From: Strigamia acuminata
Taxonomy: Eukaryota > Arthropoda > Chilopoda > Geophilomorpha > Linotaeniidae
Reading direction: 5' to 3'
Length of the DNA: 64,000 nucleotides
NCBI GenBank assembly: GCA_949358305.1
Contig: OX442319.1
Location: forward strand, 8,680,001-8,744,000
In this document: one piece after another, positions 1-11,048 of the stretch
Layout of the letters: each line of letters begins with the position of its first letter
Position numbering within the stretch: position 1 is the stretch's first letter
Program-made: the position numbers and the translations under genes
Notes under the pieces: model-generated
The model's database searches: none
Seen by the model: only the letters and a program-made list of their open reading frames with translations
Told to the model about the DNA's origin: nothing

Positions 1-168
1 AGAAAAACGGTCAATATTTTGACTTCACGTGTTGTTTTTATATTGTTATACAATAACAAAGCTCTAAAGTAATTTGTTTTTAGCAATTATTATACAGTTA
101 TCTATTATTATTACTTTTGAACACTTTTGTCGTTTGTAATTGCACCGCTAGATGGCAGTACTGACATC

Positions 169-176
169 TATATATA
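169..176 (+). promoter_or_regulatory. TATA-like box of the snoRNA host gene
   Basis: An alternating TA run lies about 140 bp upstream of the first splice donor (320) of the non-coding gene that follows. A TATA role is inferred only from position and composition; AT-rich DNA makes chance matches common. Confidence 0.3.
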
Positions 177-467
177 CGTTAGCTTGGTCTGCGCAGCCGC
201 AAAGAATCAGAGAGTTGTAGATGGAGGCGGTAGAAACAACGTTGTTTACCGAATGCAATCCTTGGCCATCATCTCGCCTATGTAGAGTTGAACTGTAAAA
301 TAATGAACGACGAGTTCGGGTAAGTGCCAACTACAATATTCACGCAATAAATTATTCTTAGATGAAAAATGTTTTAATTTCTTTGTAGGTGAAGGCGTGC
401 TCCTTGGTGATGGTTTAATACAAGGTGAGAATGGGTAAAATGAATTATTTTTCAAGATCAATTCAAT

Positions 468-540
468 CTGTCAATGATTACAACTTAGGACACTTCTGAA
501 ATGATGTGACGATTAATATACACATAAAATGAGCAATATA
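468..540 (+). ncRNA. C/D-box snoRNA-like unit 1 (intron 2)
   Basis: In order: box C-like ATGATTA (474-480), a guide stretch CTTAGGACAC, box D' CTGA (496-499), box C'-like ATGATGT (501-507) and a D-like ATGA (529-532). From memory, the guide is complementary to the conserved 28S rRNA stretch GTGTCCTAAG. By the D+5 rule a G in that stretch would be 2'-O-methylated. The terminal stem is weak in this copy. It shares box order and guide with unit 2 downstream. Confidence 0.5.
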
Positions 541-725
541 ATTCACTTTTATCATGAAAACTGCGTGGTAAAATAAAGTTTAACTGAAATAGTTCTTTGT
601 TTCTTTGTAGGATGAATGGAGTGACAAATGAAGAATCAAAATCGATGGTAATTAATTCTATTCATTTGAAACACTACAGAGCATATTTCAAAATTAAGAG
701 CTAATATGAACGTGAAATTATTCAA

Positions 726-800
726 GTTTGCAATGATTACATCTTAGGACACCCCTGAATTAATGTGACGATTAAAACTAATTACCGTATATGAGCAAAC
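726..800 (+). ncRNA. C/D-box snoRNA-like unit 2 (intron 3)
   Basis: A perfect 6-bp terminal stem, GTTTGC (726-731) with GCAAAC (795-800), encloses box C-like ATGATTA (733-739), guide CTTAGGACACC, box D' CTGA (755-758), C'-like ATGTGAC (763-769) and a D-like ATGA (791-794). The guide sits at the same distance from D' as in unit 1 and matches the same 28S stretch recalled from memory. Boxes C and D each deviate by one base from consensus. Stem, box order and intronic position together make this the stronger of the two. Confidence 0.62.
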
Positions 801-1526
801 TTAATAATAAGCGGAAAGAACCTTGGTTTGTCAACTGAAGGAAATAATTATGAAATTTCACTAGCTGCATTCGAAAAGTCGTGTTTTAAGTGTTTTAGGT
901 GTTTGTGTTTTTGTTTTGTGACGTTAAAAAATACAAAAACAAAACACTCGAAACATGACTGAACGAATATGTGTTGAAAAAATTTTGATTTGAACTTAAT
1001 TTTACTGTTGTCTTAAAAAGTGTTTCTAGGTATTTATTTTTATTTATTTATTTGCAGTTTATCTTCGCTAAGAAACAAGCGATAAGGGAACTTGAAATTG
1101 TTACTACTGGGAAGCAATTTTTGCTTGGCGAATAATTAGATACCAGGAATTAAAAAGGACAGGAAATTGTTTTTTTTTCTTTTTTCATTTTCTTTTTAAA
1201 TAGGTCAGCAAACTCTTATAATTATAATTATCTGATTTTACTGGTTTACTGAGTGTGACGAAAATTGCAATAAAATAGTTTAAAAATTTCAAAGGTGAAA
1301 GTGTTGGTTTTGTTTTTATTTGGGTGTTCCAGCAACAAATTAAAGGAGAAAAATAAAAATAATTATTATGTAACAGAAGTATGTTATTAATTAAAATTAA
1401 AAACAATAAGTAATGCAAAAATCAGAGCAGTCGTGGGCTTGGAACTAAGTAGGCCCATTTGAGCCTCCGTAGAGCAATGATGAAATACCATCCTAGCCGA
1501 GGGGTGCGACAATCAGAATCTGCTTG

Positions 1527-1750
1527 TCAGAGATTCGAATCTTCTTTGGGATTCGAAAGATTCGGATGGGATTCGGAAAGATTCGGAAAGATTCGGGGGA
1601 TTCGGCTGGGATTCGGGGGGATTCGGATAGATTCGGGGGATTCGGGGGGATTCGAATGAGATTCGGGGAGATTCGGATGGGATTCGGTGGGATTCGGCGG
1701 GATTCGGTGGGATTCGGCGGGATTCGGATGGGATTCAGAAAGATTCATAT
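1527..1750. repeat. GATTCGG minisatellite, block 1
   Basis: About 20 irregular units built on GATTCGG, with spacers such as GATGG, AAA, GGG and TGG, so that periods of about 10-12 bp alternate. It gives open frames on both strands, which are by-products of the period. The spacing of 11-12 is interrupted, so units are not homogenised. Related to the block near 2114-2225. Confidence 0.85.
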
Positions 1751-2113
1751 AATTTTTTTCAAATAAATTTAGTGAAGTGGGAATGTTTTTTTATTTTAAT
1801 TTTAACTCTTAGTGAAATGTGGTAAAATACGAGGTAAAATAGCACGCAATCAAATGCAATCACAATTGCGAACAATGATGAATTCCGGGCTCGATTCCGG
1901 GATTAATTTGAAGTTCGCGCTAAATCATAAATGCGCATGCGCAGATACCGCGCAGCGAGGTGCGCAGGTATAATTTCTTCCGATGATGATTTTACGGACA
2001 ATTTCAAGGACAATTTCAAGGACAATTTCAAGGAAGTTTCTTTTAAAAATATTATTACATTTTTTAATCATAAATTTTGTTTTTATTTATCTCGATTTGT
2101 ATACAACTTAAAG

Positions 2114-2225
2114 ATTCGAGATTCGAAGATTCGGTGGGATTCGGAAAGATTCGGGTGGGATTCGGAAAGATTCGGGTGGGATTCGGAAAGATTCGGGCGG
2201 GATTCGGAAGCCATTGTCAGAGATT
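2114..2225. repeat. GATTCGG minisatellite, block 2
   Basis: A second run of GATTCGGAAAGATTCGGGTG-type units, about 360 bp after block 1. Here a 22-23-bp higher-order unit repeats about three times more cleanly than in block 1. The 1751-2113 spacer contains a short triplication of ACAATTTCAAGG near 1998-2031 and nothing recognisable as a gene. Confidence 0.8.
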
Positions 2226-2502
2226 CGGTCGAATGTCGCCCCCCTCGATCCTAGCTGTAATAAATAATGAAATTAAGCATTTATAACCAAAAACTTTTAA
2301 TTTAATTGAATTTAATACAACTACGGTATGAAATTAATGCAAATCCGAAAAAGTTTTGACTGTATTGCTGAGTTTTTAAATTTATATGACTCGTTTTTCA
2401 AAATTTCTGTTGTTTTGAATCACCTTTTCCATTTACCAGCAGCCGGCTCCAACTTCCGGTTCCATCCCACAAAGCTAAATATAATAAACATAAAGACGAA
2501 AC

Positions 2503-5500
2503 ATGGAAACGTTAAATTTCCAAACCTCATTAGATGTGATCGAATTAGGCTGCAATGGAAGAACAGACTTAATCCCAACAGATGACAATAAAAATTCCTT
2601 AATACCACAACACAGTGTAAGACAAATCAAAACTAAAATTAAACAAATTAATTAATTAATTAAAATTGCAGTTGCCATTCGGCTTACCTCCAGTTTTAAG
2701 TGACCTGCAGTCTCAACTCGAAAACATCATTTGTTCGCCCGAAGAACTACCGATACACGATTTCGAAAAATCCCAAAGGTTTTTTTTTGATTTTTTTTCA
2801 ATTTTTTTTCAATTTAATTTGAATTTTCCAGGTATTGGCCGCGTGTGCCGAATATAGAAGCGCTTTTTTCGATCGAAGCAAGCGCCAAAGCGACGGATTT
2901 AATGGTCGAACGAGACTTTTCGACGTTGAAATTAAAGGGGTTTAGCGAATCGCAAGTAACTTCGCGAGGAACTGCTCAAAATTCGGTATCAATGTGTCGA
3001 CTACCCGGTCCGCCGTCCGAATCGGTTCGGGGCAACGTGAGCAATCTCTTTTTCTTGCCTGGCGGAATGGAGGAACCAGTGTTCGAAAAACTACTCAACG
3101 ATGCCGAAAACATAAATTTTGAAACAGGTTTTAATATAAAAAAAATTTTTTTTAACGTTTATTTAATTTTTTATTTGATATTTCGTCCAGATCTTTTGAC
3201 TATTCCGCCCGGGTTCAGCGAGGGAATGAATTTCGAGGATGATTCGATAGCGGACGAGGAAATTTCGATCGACGAGAAAAATATCGTGGATTTGTGGTCC
3301 GCGGGTGACGAGTTTGTGTTTTTAAAGGAGGAGAAACCTAGCGGGGAAAAGGCAGCGGGTTACGAGGGCTCCGAAATGCTTTTGACGCCTGTGAGACAGG
3401 AAGATCCGGAACTGGTGGAACTGGAGAACGAAGTGGTCATGAAGGAAATTCCTGTCGTGAATATCACAAACACGAAGTCGTTGGCGCAAAAATCGACCGA
3501 ATGGGCCGAAATAGTCGATGTGAAACGAGTCGATGATTTCCATAAATTAATTCCAAACATGGCGCACACTGTTAGTATTTTATTTTATTTTAAATATAAA
3601 AAAATAAATTTTTTAAGTTTTGAATCAATTTATTTTTGTGTTTTAAGTGGGAATTTGAGCTGGATCCGTTTCAACAGCACGCCATTTTGCGTTTGGAACA
3701 GCAGGATTATGTTTTTGTGGCGGCGCACACGTCGGCAGGCAAGACCGTCGTTGCCGAATACGCAATTGCGTTGGCGAATAGAAACAAGACTAAGTATTTG
3801 TTTATATATTTTTATTTTTGTTTTAGTGATTTAATGTTTTTACTGGTAGGACAATTTATACATCGCCGATAAAGGCGCTTTCTAATCAGAAGTATCGGGA
3901 TTTTAAGATTAAGTTTGGAGATGTCGGGATTTTGACGGGAGATGTGCAGATTAACGAGAAAGCGGCTTGTCTGATAATGACAACGGAAATATTGCGGTCG
4001 ATGTTGTACCGGGGTTCCGATACGTTGCGAGATGTCGAGTGGGTGATATTCGATGAAGTTCATTATATTAATGATCACGAAGTAAGGAGATTTTGTTGGT
4101 GGGACAAAAATTTGTTGAAATTTTGATAAAATTGAACAAAAAATTAATAAATTTTGATAAAAATCACCAAAAAATTAATAAATTTTGATAAAATTCACCA
4201 AAAAATTAATAAATTTTGATAAAATTTACCAAAAAATTAATAAATTTTGATAAAATTCACCAAAAAATTAATAAATTTTGATAAAATTCATCAAAAACTT
4301 AATAAATTTTGATAAAATTCATCAAAAAATTAATAAATTTTGATAAAATTCACCAAAAAATTAATAAGTTTTGATAAAATTTACGAAAAATTTAATAAAT
4401 TTTGATAAAATTCAACTAAAACTAAATAAATTTTGATAAAATTGACCAAAAAATTAATAAATTTTGATAAAATTCACCAAAAAATTAATAATTTTTGATA
4501 AAATTCACCAAAAAATTAATAAATGTTGATATAATTCATCAAAAACTTAATAATTGTTCGTATAATTTCTCAAATTTTTATAAATTTCATTAAAAATGTC
4601 CCAAATTTTAATAAAACTCGTAAAAATGTCTCAAATTTTGCTAAAATTCATCTTAACTTTGCAGAGAGGAGTTGTTTGGGAAGAAGTCTTGATAATGTTA
4701 CCAGAGCAAGTGAATATTATCATGTTGAGTGCAACTGTACCGAACGAACTGGAGTTTGCACACTGGGTCGGGTAAAACAAACCCAAAACACCTAAACAAC
4801 GACACATTTAAACGAATATTTATTCATTCTCTTACAGTAAAACGAAAAAACGTAAAGTTTACGTCATTCGTACCACAGTTCGACCCGTTCCACTGGAGCA
4901 TTATTTATACACCGGAAGTGGTGGAAAATCAAAGGACGAAAACTTTCTGATCGTCAATCGAAATACCAAATTCGAAATGAAAGGGTTTGTTTTGACATAA
5001 AAATCATTACTGGGCTTGCAGAAATTACACTTTTATGTGCAGAAATGCTTTTGTATGTGCAACAATTGCATTTTGGTGCTGAAATTGAATTTCTTGTGTA
5101 GAAATTGAATTTCATATGCAGCCATTGCATTTTTTGTGCAGAAATTAAATTTCGTATGCAGCCATTGCATTTTTTGTGCAGAAATTGAATTTCATGTATA
5201 GCAATTGCGTTTTTTGTGCAGAAATTAAATTTTTTAATGAAATAATTGCATTTAAAATGACTTTTAGATTAAAAAAATGCATTTTTAACCGAAAAATGCA
5301 TAATTAGCATTTTTAAAATGACAAAAATGCATTTTTAAAATGACAAAAATGCATTTTTAGATGACAAAGATGCAGTTTTAGATTTTTAGATGACAAAAAA
5401 TGCATTTTTTAACGAAATAATTGCATTATTTAACGAAATAATTGCATTTTTTAAAGGACTAATTGCGTTGTTTAAAAAAATAATTGCATTTTTAGATGGA

Positions 5501-8500
5501 AAAAATGCAAATTTTGAGGAAACAAATTGAGTGTGGCAAGCTGGGGCTCTGATAAAATAATTTTATTATTTTGTATTAATTTATATCGAAAAATGTTTTA
5601 TTTTTTTAGATACAAAGAGGCGTTAGCGGCAATGGCAGTCCATCAAGCCAAGATGTCCGGTGGCCGAGGTGGCGGCACGAATAAAATCCCAATGCGGTTG
5701 AATCCGAAACAAGAAGAGACGATGTGGAACGGGTTGATTAGTTATTTAGACAAGAACAAATTACTTCCTGTCATCAGTTTCATATTTTCGAGGGATCGGT
5801 GCGACCAGAACGCTTTGCGATTGCGCAGTGTTGATTTAACGACGTCGAAGGAAAAGTGGAAAATTCAATATCTGTTTGACAAATATATCCAGCAGTTGAA
5901 AGACACCGATAAAAATCTTCCGCAGGTGAAGCGCATGAGAAGTTTGTTAGAAAATGGTATCGGTGTACATCACAGTGGAATCCTGCCGATATTAAAGGAA
6001 ATCGTCGAAATGATGTTTCAGGATGGACTTGTCAAGGTATTGTCATATTTTTTAGCCAATTAGATTAATTTTAAATGGAAAATGCAGTTTTAGTCTAAAA
6101 AAATGCAGTTTTAAACTAAAAATATGCAGTTTTAGACTAAATAATGCGGTTTTAGACTAAAAAATGCAGTTTTAGACTAAAAGAATGCAGTTTTAGACTA
6201 AAAGAATGCAGTTTTAGACTAAAAGAATGCAGTTTTAGACAAAGAAATTGCAATTTTAAACAAAAAAATTGCAATTTTAAACAAAAAACTTGCAATTTTA
6301 GACAAAAAATTGCATTTTAGACACAAAAAATTTTATTTTAGACAAAGAAATATAATTTTAGAGATAAAAATTTTTATTTTAGACAAAGAAATATAATTTT
6401 AGACACAAAAAATTTTATTTTAGACAAAAAAAATCAATTCTAGACAAAAAATTGCAATTTTAAACAAAGAAATGCAATTTTAGACAAAAAATTTTATTTT
6501 AGACAAAAAAAATTCAATTCTAGACAAAAAAAGTGCAATTTTAGACAAAAAAATGCTATTTAGTCTAAAAAATGCATTTTATAGTCTAAGGTTAAGACAA
6601 TAAATGCCAAAAAATACAACAAATTTTAAACTAAATTCTACTTATTATAATCAGATTTTATTTGCAACGGAAACTTTCGCGATCGGTGTGAACATGCCAG
6701 CAAGAACAGTGATATTCGACAATGTGGTCAAGCACGACGGCAAAGGTGTGCGCAATCTCCAAGCCAGTGAGTACATTCAAATGGCAGGCCGGGCCGGCAG
6801 AAGGGGCGAAGACAAGGAAGGAGCCGTCATCATTTTATGTAAAAAGAACGTGCCGGATGAAACCGACTTGCGAAACATGATGATGGTAATCTCATTAACC
6901 AAATAAATTAATAAATTTATTGAATTACATTTTTTCCAGGGAAAACCCACGAGATTGGATTCGAAATTCCGTCTGACTTATTCCATGATTCTCAAATTAT
7001 TCTCACGGAAACATTTCAAAGTCGAAGACATCATCAAGCGTAGTTTTCTGGAGATTGTGGATTCGGATAAGCAGGAGAATTTCAAACGGCAACTCGAAAA
7101 GTTGCATATCATTCGGCAAAGTGCGCAACAGTTGAAGTGCGCAGTTTGCGGGATCGATCTGGCGAAATTCTGCATCGCAGCGAGGGAAATTGTCGATTTG
7201 AAAAATAATTTACACGAATTCATTTTAAATTGCGGACAAAAGGTAATTTTAATATTTTGAATTAATTTTTTATATTAAATTAATTTTAAATTGATTTTTA
7301 CAGGGCGATTCGAGTATTATCAACGTTGGTCGTGTTCTCGTAATTTCCACGGCGAATCGTGGTTGTTGTTTGGGTTTGGTGGTTAAAATCAGTCCGTACG
7401 CGCGAGAAAACCCGTACAAAGTTTTAATTTTAACCGACAAAGACTTGTCGGTAGCGGAAAGCGATGAAAATATGATTTGCGAGTTGAATAAAATGAAATT
7501 TCTAGTCGACGACAGATTGTTCATCCCCGAAAACCTTTTGCGGCATAGTGTCGTTGATATTGATTTCAAGAGTGTCATATCCATAACTAAGATCAATTTT
7601 AAGAAGTTAGAAGGCGAGAAGATTATATCGGATTGGAACAAACGACAACAAACTCGATTCAAGTAAAAATTAATATTTTTTGTTTATTTATTTTTATCTA
7701 ATCGTTATTTATTTTTTAAATTTTAGATCTGATTCGCCTAATGAAGCGTGTAACAGTGCTACACGTGAATTATTGAGGCTAAGCGAAGAAAATGCATTGA
7801 AAGATGAGTTATTGGAGGTTTACAAAGTGCACGACATTGATCACGTTGAAATACTGGACAAATTGAAACCAAAATTGAAAACAATTGATAAATTCCAGTG
7901 TATTAATTGCCCGCACTTTGAAATTCACGTAAGCATACTTACAGGACCATGCAGGCGCCTTAATTCTAAACATTTTCACCTAAAAAGTTAATTTTTGATC
8001 TAAAAAGCTCATTTTTGCACCTTAAATGTCCATTTTTAATGTAAAAAATTCATTTTTGCACCTTAAATGTCCATTTTTAATGTACAAAATTCATTTTTGC
8101 ACCTTAAATGTCCATTTTTAATGTAAAAAATTCATTTTTGCACCTTAAATGTCCATTTTTGCACCTTAAATGTCCATTTTTGCACATTAAATGTCCATTT
8201 TTAATGTAAAAAATTCATTTTTGCACCTTAAATGTCCATTTTTAATGTACAAAATTCATTTTTGCATCTTAAATGTCCATTTTTAATGTACAAAATTCAT
8301 TTTTGCACCTTAAATGTCCATTTTTGCACCTTAAATGTCCATTTTTAATGTAAAAAATTCATTTTTGCACCTTAAATGTCCATTTTTAATGTAAAAAATT
8401 CATTTTTGCACCTTAAATGTCCATTTTTGCACCTTAAATGTCCATTTTTGCACATTAAATGTCCATTTTTAATGTAAAAAATTCATTTTTGCACCTTAAA

Positions 8501-9466
8501 TGTCCATTTTTAATGTACAAAATTCATTTTTGCACCTTAAATGTCCATTTTTGCACCTTAAATGTCCATTTTTAATGTAAAAAATTCATTTTTGCACCTT
8601 AAATGTCCATTTTTGCATGTTTTAGGCATCAAATGGCACTGCATTGTCCTGCATAACGATATGTAATGATTTATTTACGCCCACATTTTCTTTTATTAGT
8701 TAAAACAGGAAATGCACAACATGAATGTTGACCAACAAATCGAGAAATTGGAATTTGAACTGTCGGACGACGCACTGAAATCCATTCCGGACTACAAGGC
8801 GCGTCTGGAAGTACTTAAAGATTTGAAATACGTGAAAGCAACCGACGATTTGATCGACTTCAAGGGCAAGGTCGCATGCTGGATCAGTAACCACGAACTT
8901 ATGGTAACTGAGCTGCTTCTCGACGAGGATCTGATGAGTAAAAACGGACCGGAAATCGCCGCTCTCTTATCCTGCCTCGTGTGTCAGCAAAGGGGAAAGA
9001 AAGACGAAGATGATTTGTATGAAAATCTACGGGAGGGGAGAAGCAAAGTGATCGAAATAGCGAAAAGAATCGAAGATTTGCAGAAGAAGTACGGCGTTCA
9101 AGATCAAGACACGATGCGCGATTACGTCGAACAGTTCGATTTTTGTCTGGCCAATGTTGTGTACGAATGGGCGTCGGCACGAGTAAGTAGAATGTGAATT
9201 GCAGTTTGTGTAATTGGAGATTTATTGTTTGTTTTTAGCCGTTTAGTGAAATCTGCGAAATGACCGACGTGCAAGAGGGAATAATTGTGCGCACCATTCA
9301 ACGATTGGACGAAATATTGAAAGATTTGAAAAAAGTCGCTCATGTTATTGGCAATCCAAAGCTGGAGCTTAAAATGGAGGAAGTGTCGAATTTAATTCGA
9401 AGGGATATTGTATTTGCGGCGAGTTTGTACACTCAGGACATAAATGAGCCGAATAAAAACGGATAA
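2503..9466 (+). CDS. Ski2-like superkiller RNA helicase (SKIV2L/Twister orthologue), 15 exons
   Basis: DExH RNA helicase of the cytoplasmic Ski complex, which threads RNA into the exosome for 3'-5' decay. Exons: 2503-2616, 2672-2778, 2832-3127, 3191-3570, 3648-3793, 3850-4081, 4665-4771, 4838-4984, 5610-6036, 6655-6885, 6940-7242, 7304-7662, 7727-7928, 8700-9182, 9239-9466. All borders are GT-AG and phases agree throughout, giving about 1215 residues against about 1246 in the human protein. Seen: Walker A AHTSAGKT at 287-294, DEVH at 378-381, motif [12 protein letters not shown] at 656-665, then the arch and C-terminal helical region ending in [13 protein letters not shown]. The N-terminal block matches SKIV2L ([20 protein letters not shown]). 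Introns 6, 8, 9 and 13 are enlarged by minisatellites; the other ten are about 50-75 bp. No lesion is seen, so it should be functional. Confidence 0.95.
4125..4545. repeat. Minisatellite in Ski2 intron 6 (about 31-bp unit)
   Basis: About 13 units of roughly 31 bp built on AAAAATTAATAAATTTTGAT with AAAATTCACC, filling most of the 583-bp intron 4082-4664. Units at the 3' edge decay. The splice sites themselves are intact. Confidence 0.9.
5015..5525. repeat. Repeats in Ski2 intron 8
   Basis: Two related motifs fill intron 8 (4985-5609). The first half has TGCAGAAATTGAATTTC units and the second half has AAAATGCATTTTTA units. Both share a TGCA core. The second family includes short palindromes such as AAAATGCATTTT. 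Confidence 0.8.
6080..6585. repeat. Repeats in Ski2 intron 9
   Basis: Units of the type ATGCAGTTTTAGACTAAA (about 19-20 bp) give way to TTGCAATTTTAGACAAAAAA variants across intron 9 (6037-6654). The first eight or so are nearly identical; later ones drift. The change of unit type along the array suggests stepwise amplification. Confidence 0.85.
7940..8685. mobile_element. Inverted-repeat element with internal minisatellite in Ski2 intron 13
   Basis: The intron (7929-8699) holds about 15 units built on TTTTTGCACCTTAAATGTCC and TTTTTAATGTAAAAAATTC, mostly as a 40-bp dimer with some 20-bp monomers. The array lies between imperfect inverted ends: CAGGACCATGCAGG near 7943 and its complement-like CACTGCATTGTCCTG near 8637. 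That layout looks like a small non-autonomous element whose inside has been amplified. Element class and target duplication are not determined. Confidence 0.55.
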
Positions 9467-9690
9467 TTCTAACGTTGTTGTCATTATAAAATTATTTTTT
9501 TACTTTTGTGCATAATTTAAACTGAAGTTATTCAAACTCTAGTTTGTTAGTTCAAGAAATGTACATAAATGTACGTAAGGAAGTTTCACGAGAGGGCAGT
9601 GTGCGTAAGGAAGTTTTAATTTTTCTAGAATATTCTGTAGGTATTTTTGATTGGACCAAGGAGTAAGAGAATTAAGCAGTAGATGTATAA
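9467..9690. other. Ski2 3' flank, no gene seen
   Basis: AT-rich 3' flank of the helicase with no canonical AATAAA close by and no supported reading frame. The SINE cluster follows directly. Confidence 0.5.
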
Positions 9691-9694
9691 GGAG

Positions 9695-9790
9695 GAGTGG
9701 TGGCTCAGAGGTATGATGGCTGCCTGGCTGGTGTTGGATAAATGAAGAACATGTGTCCGTGTTCAAATCCAGAGATGGATAAATTTAAGT
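9695..9790 (+). mobile_element. tRNA-derived SINE-like unit 1
   Basis: A near-consensus RNA polymerase III A box, TGGCTCAGAGG (9701-9711), is followed 49 bp later by a B box GTTCAAATCC (9761-9770), then an A-rich run. The spacing fits a tRNA-derived head. No proper acceptor stem is seen, so it is not called a tRNA gene. Confidence 0.6.
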
Positions 9791-9894
9791 AAAAAAAATT
9801 CTGCTTATTTTATTCAGTTCTAATTTGTGTTCTTATTTTCTACTAATTTTCTCTCTTAACTCTATAAGAAGGCAATTAGACATAAGGATAACAA

Positions 9895-9985
9895 CAAGAA
9901 GCAGTAGCTTCGAGGTTAGATGTCTAGTATTTTGAAACTTAACGATGGACATGTGTTCGGGTTCGAATCCGGACCAATCTAGAGA
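9895..9985 (+). mobile_element. tRNA-derived SINE-like unit 2
   Basis: B box GGGTTCGAATCCGG (9959-9972) with a degenerate A box around 9905-9918 (TAGCTTCGAGGTTA). Followed by an A/T-rich tail (9985-10035). Same orientation as unit 1. Confidence 0.55.
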
Positions 9986-10039
9986 ATTTAAAAAAAAATT
10001 TAAATTTAAAAATTAAAATTAAATTAAAATTAAAAATAG

Positions 10040-10130
10040 ATCTCATCGGGGATTCGAACCCACTAGCCCGGAGTCCAAAGCCACCAACCACCACAATACA
10101 TGAAGAAGATACCACACAGCTACAATAGCT
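10040..10130 (-). mobile_element. tRNA-derived SINE-like unit 3
   Basis: Read on the minus strand, a B box TGGGTTCGAATCCCC (about 10049-10063) follows an A-box-like TGGTGGTTGGTGGC. It lies tail-to-tail with unit 2, separated by A-rich sequence. Confidence 0.5.
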
Positions 10131-10189
10131 GTTATGCTAAATTTTTCTTAAAACTTATACATATAGATTAAATGCGAATTATCATGTAA

Positions 10190-10445
10190 AAGAAAACTAG
10201 ACTAGAAAAACCTCAAACCTAAAAAAAAACTAAAGAAAACTAAAAGACTAGACTAGAAAAACCTCAAAAAAACTAAAAGTCTAGACTAGAAAAACCTCAA
10301 ACCTCAAAAAAACTAAGAGGCTAAACTAGAAAAGCCTCAAAAAAAGACTACTAGGAAAGAAAACTAGAAGAAACCTCAAACCTAAAAAAAAATAAGAGAC
10401 TTAAACTAGAAAAGCCTCAAAAAAAGACTACTAGGAAGGAAAATA
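10190..10445. repeat. A-rich imperfect repeats
   Basis: Loose tandem copies of ACTAGAAAAACCTCAAACCT and AAAAAGACTACTAGGAA, about ten in all. Low complexity; no coding potential seen. They sit between SINE-like units 3 and 4. Confidence 0.7.
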
Positions 10446-10509
10446 AACCCCTCCAGATTTTGCAAAATGAAAAAAAACCACTGAAAAAAAAGTTGACCAA
10501 CGTGGAGAG

Positions 10510-10600
10510 CAACTCGGGGAGGCGAACCCGCGACGCGCCCGGCAATGCCGGCGCAATGGGTATCCTCCCACCGGCTCCCACCGGTGCTTTTTAGCAGAGG
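10510..10600 (-). mobile_element. tRNA-derived SINE-like unit 4 (GC-rich)
   Basis: Minus-strand B box GGGTTCGCCTCCCC (about 10513-10526) with an A-box-like GGTGGGAGGATACCC about 40 bp upstream. GC-rich unlike its surroundings. The B box has one non-consensus base. Confidence 0.45.
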
Positions 10601-10677
10601 TGGTTAATTTGAGCCATATAAAGTTGAAATTTGCATTTTTAAGCCTGAAAAAATAAATTTCTCTAAGCAAAACTAGT

Positions 10678-10742
10678 GACGGATTTGAACCCGTTCCCAA
10701 ATCGCTCTAACTATGCACCCTAACCACACGGCTACATAGAAT
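10678..10742 (-). mobile_element. tRNA-derived SINE-like unit 5
   Basis: Minus strand: A box TAGCCGTGTGGTTAGGG and B box GGGTTCAAATCC about 35 bp apart, the spacing of a real tRNA body. Shares GTGGTTAGGGTG with unit 6, so the two are copies of one family. Confidence 0.6.
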
Positions 10743-10832
10743 AACAATGACTCATTAAGGTTAAAGCTCTTATAAACTTTGATTATCTTTTCTTGGACTG
10801 AAAAAATTAATAATAAAAGATAAAGCTAACGC

Positions 10833-10897
10833 CGCGGATTCGAACCCGTTCACTCAGCTCAGTAATCGGACACCCTAACCACATGGCCACCGGTGGT
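10833..10897 (-). mobile_element. tRNA-derived SINE-like unit 6
   Basis: Minus strand: A box TGGCCATGTGGTTAGGGTG and B box GGGTTCGAATCCG at tRNA-like spacing. Same family as unit 5. Flanking short repeats (CTTATAAACTTTGATT near 10770, similar near 11142) may be element tails. Confidence 0.6.
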
Positions 10898-11048
10898 CGG
10901 TATTCACTATTCATATTTAACCACTTATCGCTTTTAAAAAATATTTAACAAAAATTATTAAATAAGCAAAGATTCTTGCAGAATAAGCACACAAATGGCA
11001 ATTGAATAATTTTTCTCCTGTGCCTTTTAAATCTTCACTTCTAACACA

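Larger units (their letters stand above)
200..1280 (+). ncRNA. Spliced non-coding gene hosting two intronic C/D snoRNAs
   Basis: No reading frame survives across the exons, yet good splice signals occur in order. Exon 1 ends at 319 before GTAAGT. Exon 2 is 389-424, between a TTTGTAG acceptor and GTGAGA. Exon 3 is 611-647, between TTTGTAG and GTAATT. A last exon probably starts after TTTGCAG near 1058 and ends near an AATAAA-type signal around 1270. Introns 2 and 3 each hold one C/D snoRNA-like unit. Short untranslated exons with one snoRNA per intron is the classic UHG/GAS5 host-gene design. The two snoRNA units are similar, so an exon-intron module may have duplicated. The transcription start and the last exon are inferred. 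It lies upstream of, and in the same direction as, the Ski2 helicase and could be part of its leader, but no join is visible. Confidence 0.5.

Noticed and set aside
1459-1766. Glycine/arginine-rich ORFs over the GATTCGG repeat
   Set aside because: By-products of the repeat; open on both strands.
10678-10897. Functional tRNA genes at units 5 and 6
   Set aside because: A and B boxes are good but no clean acceptor or anticodon stem could be built by eye.
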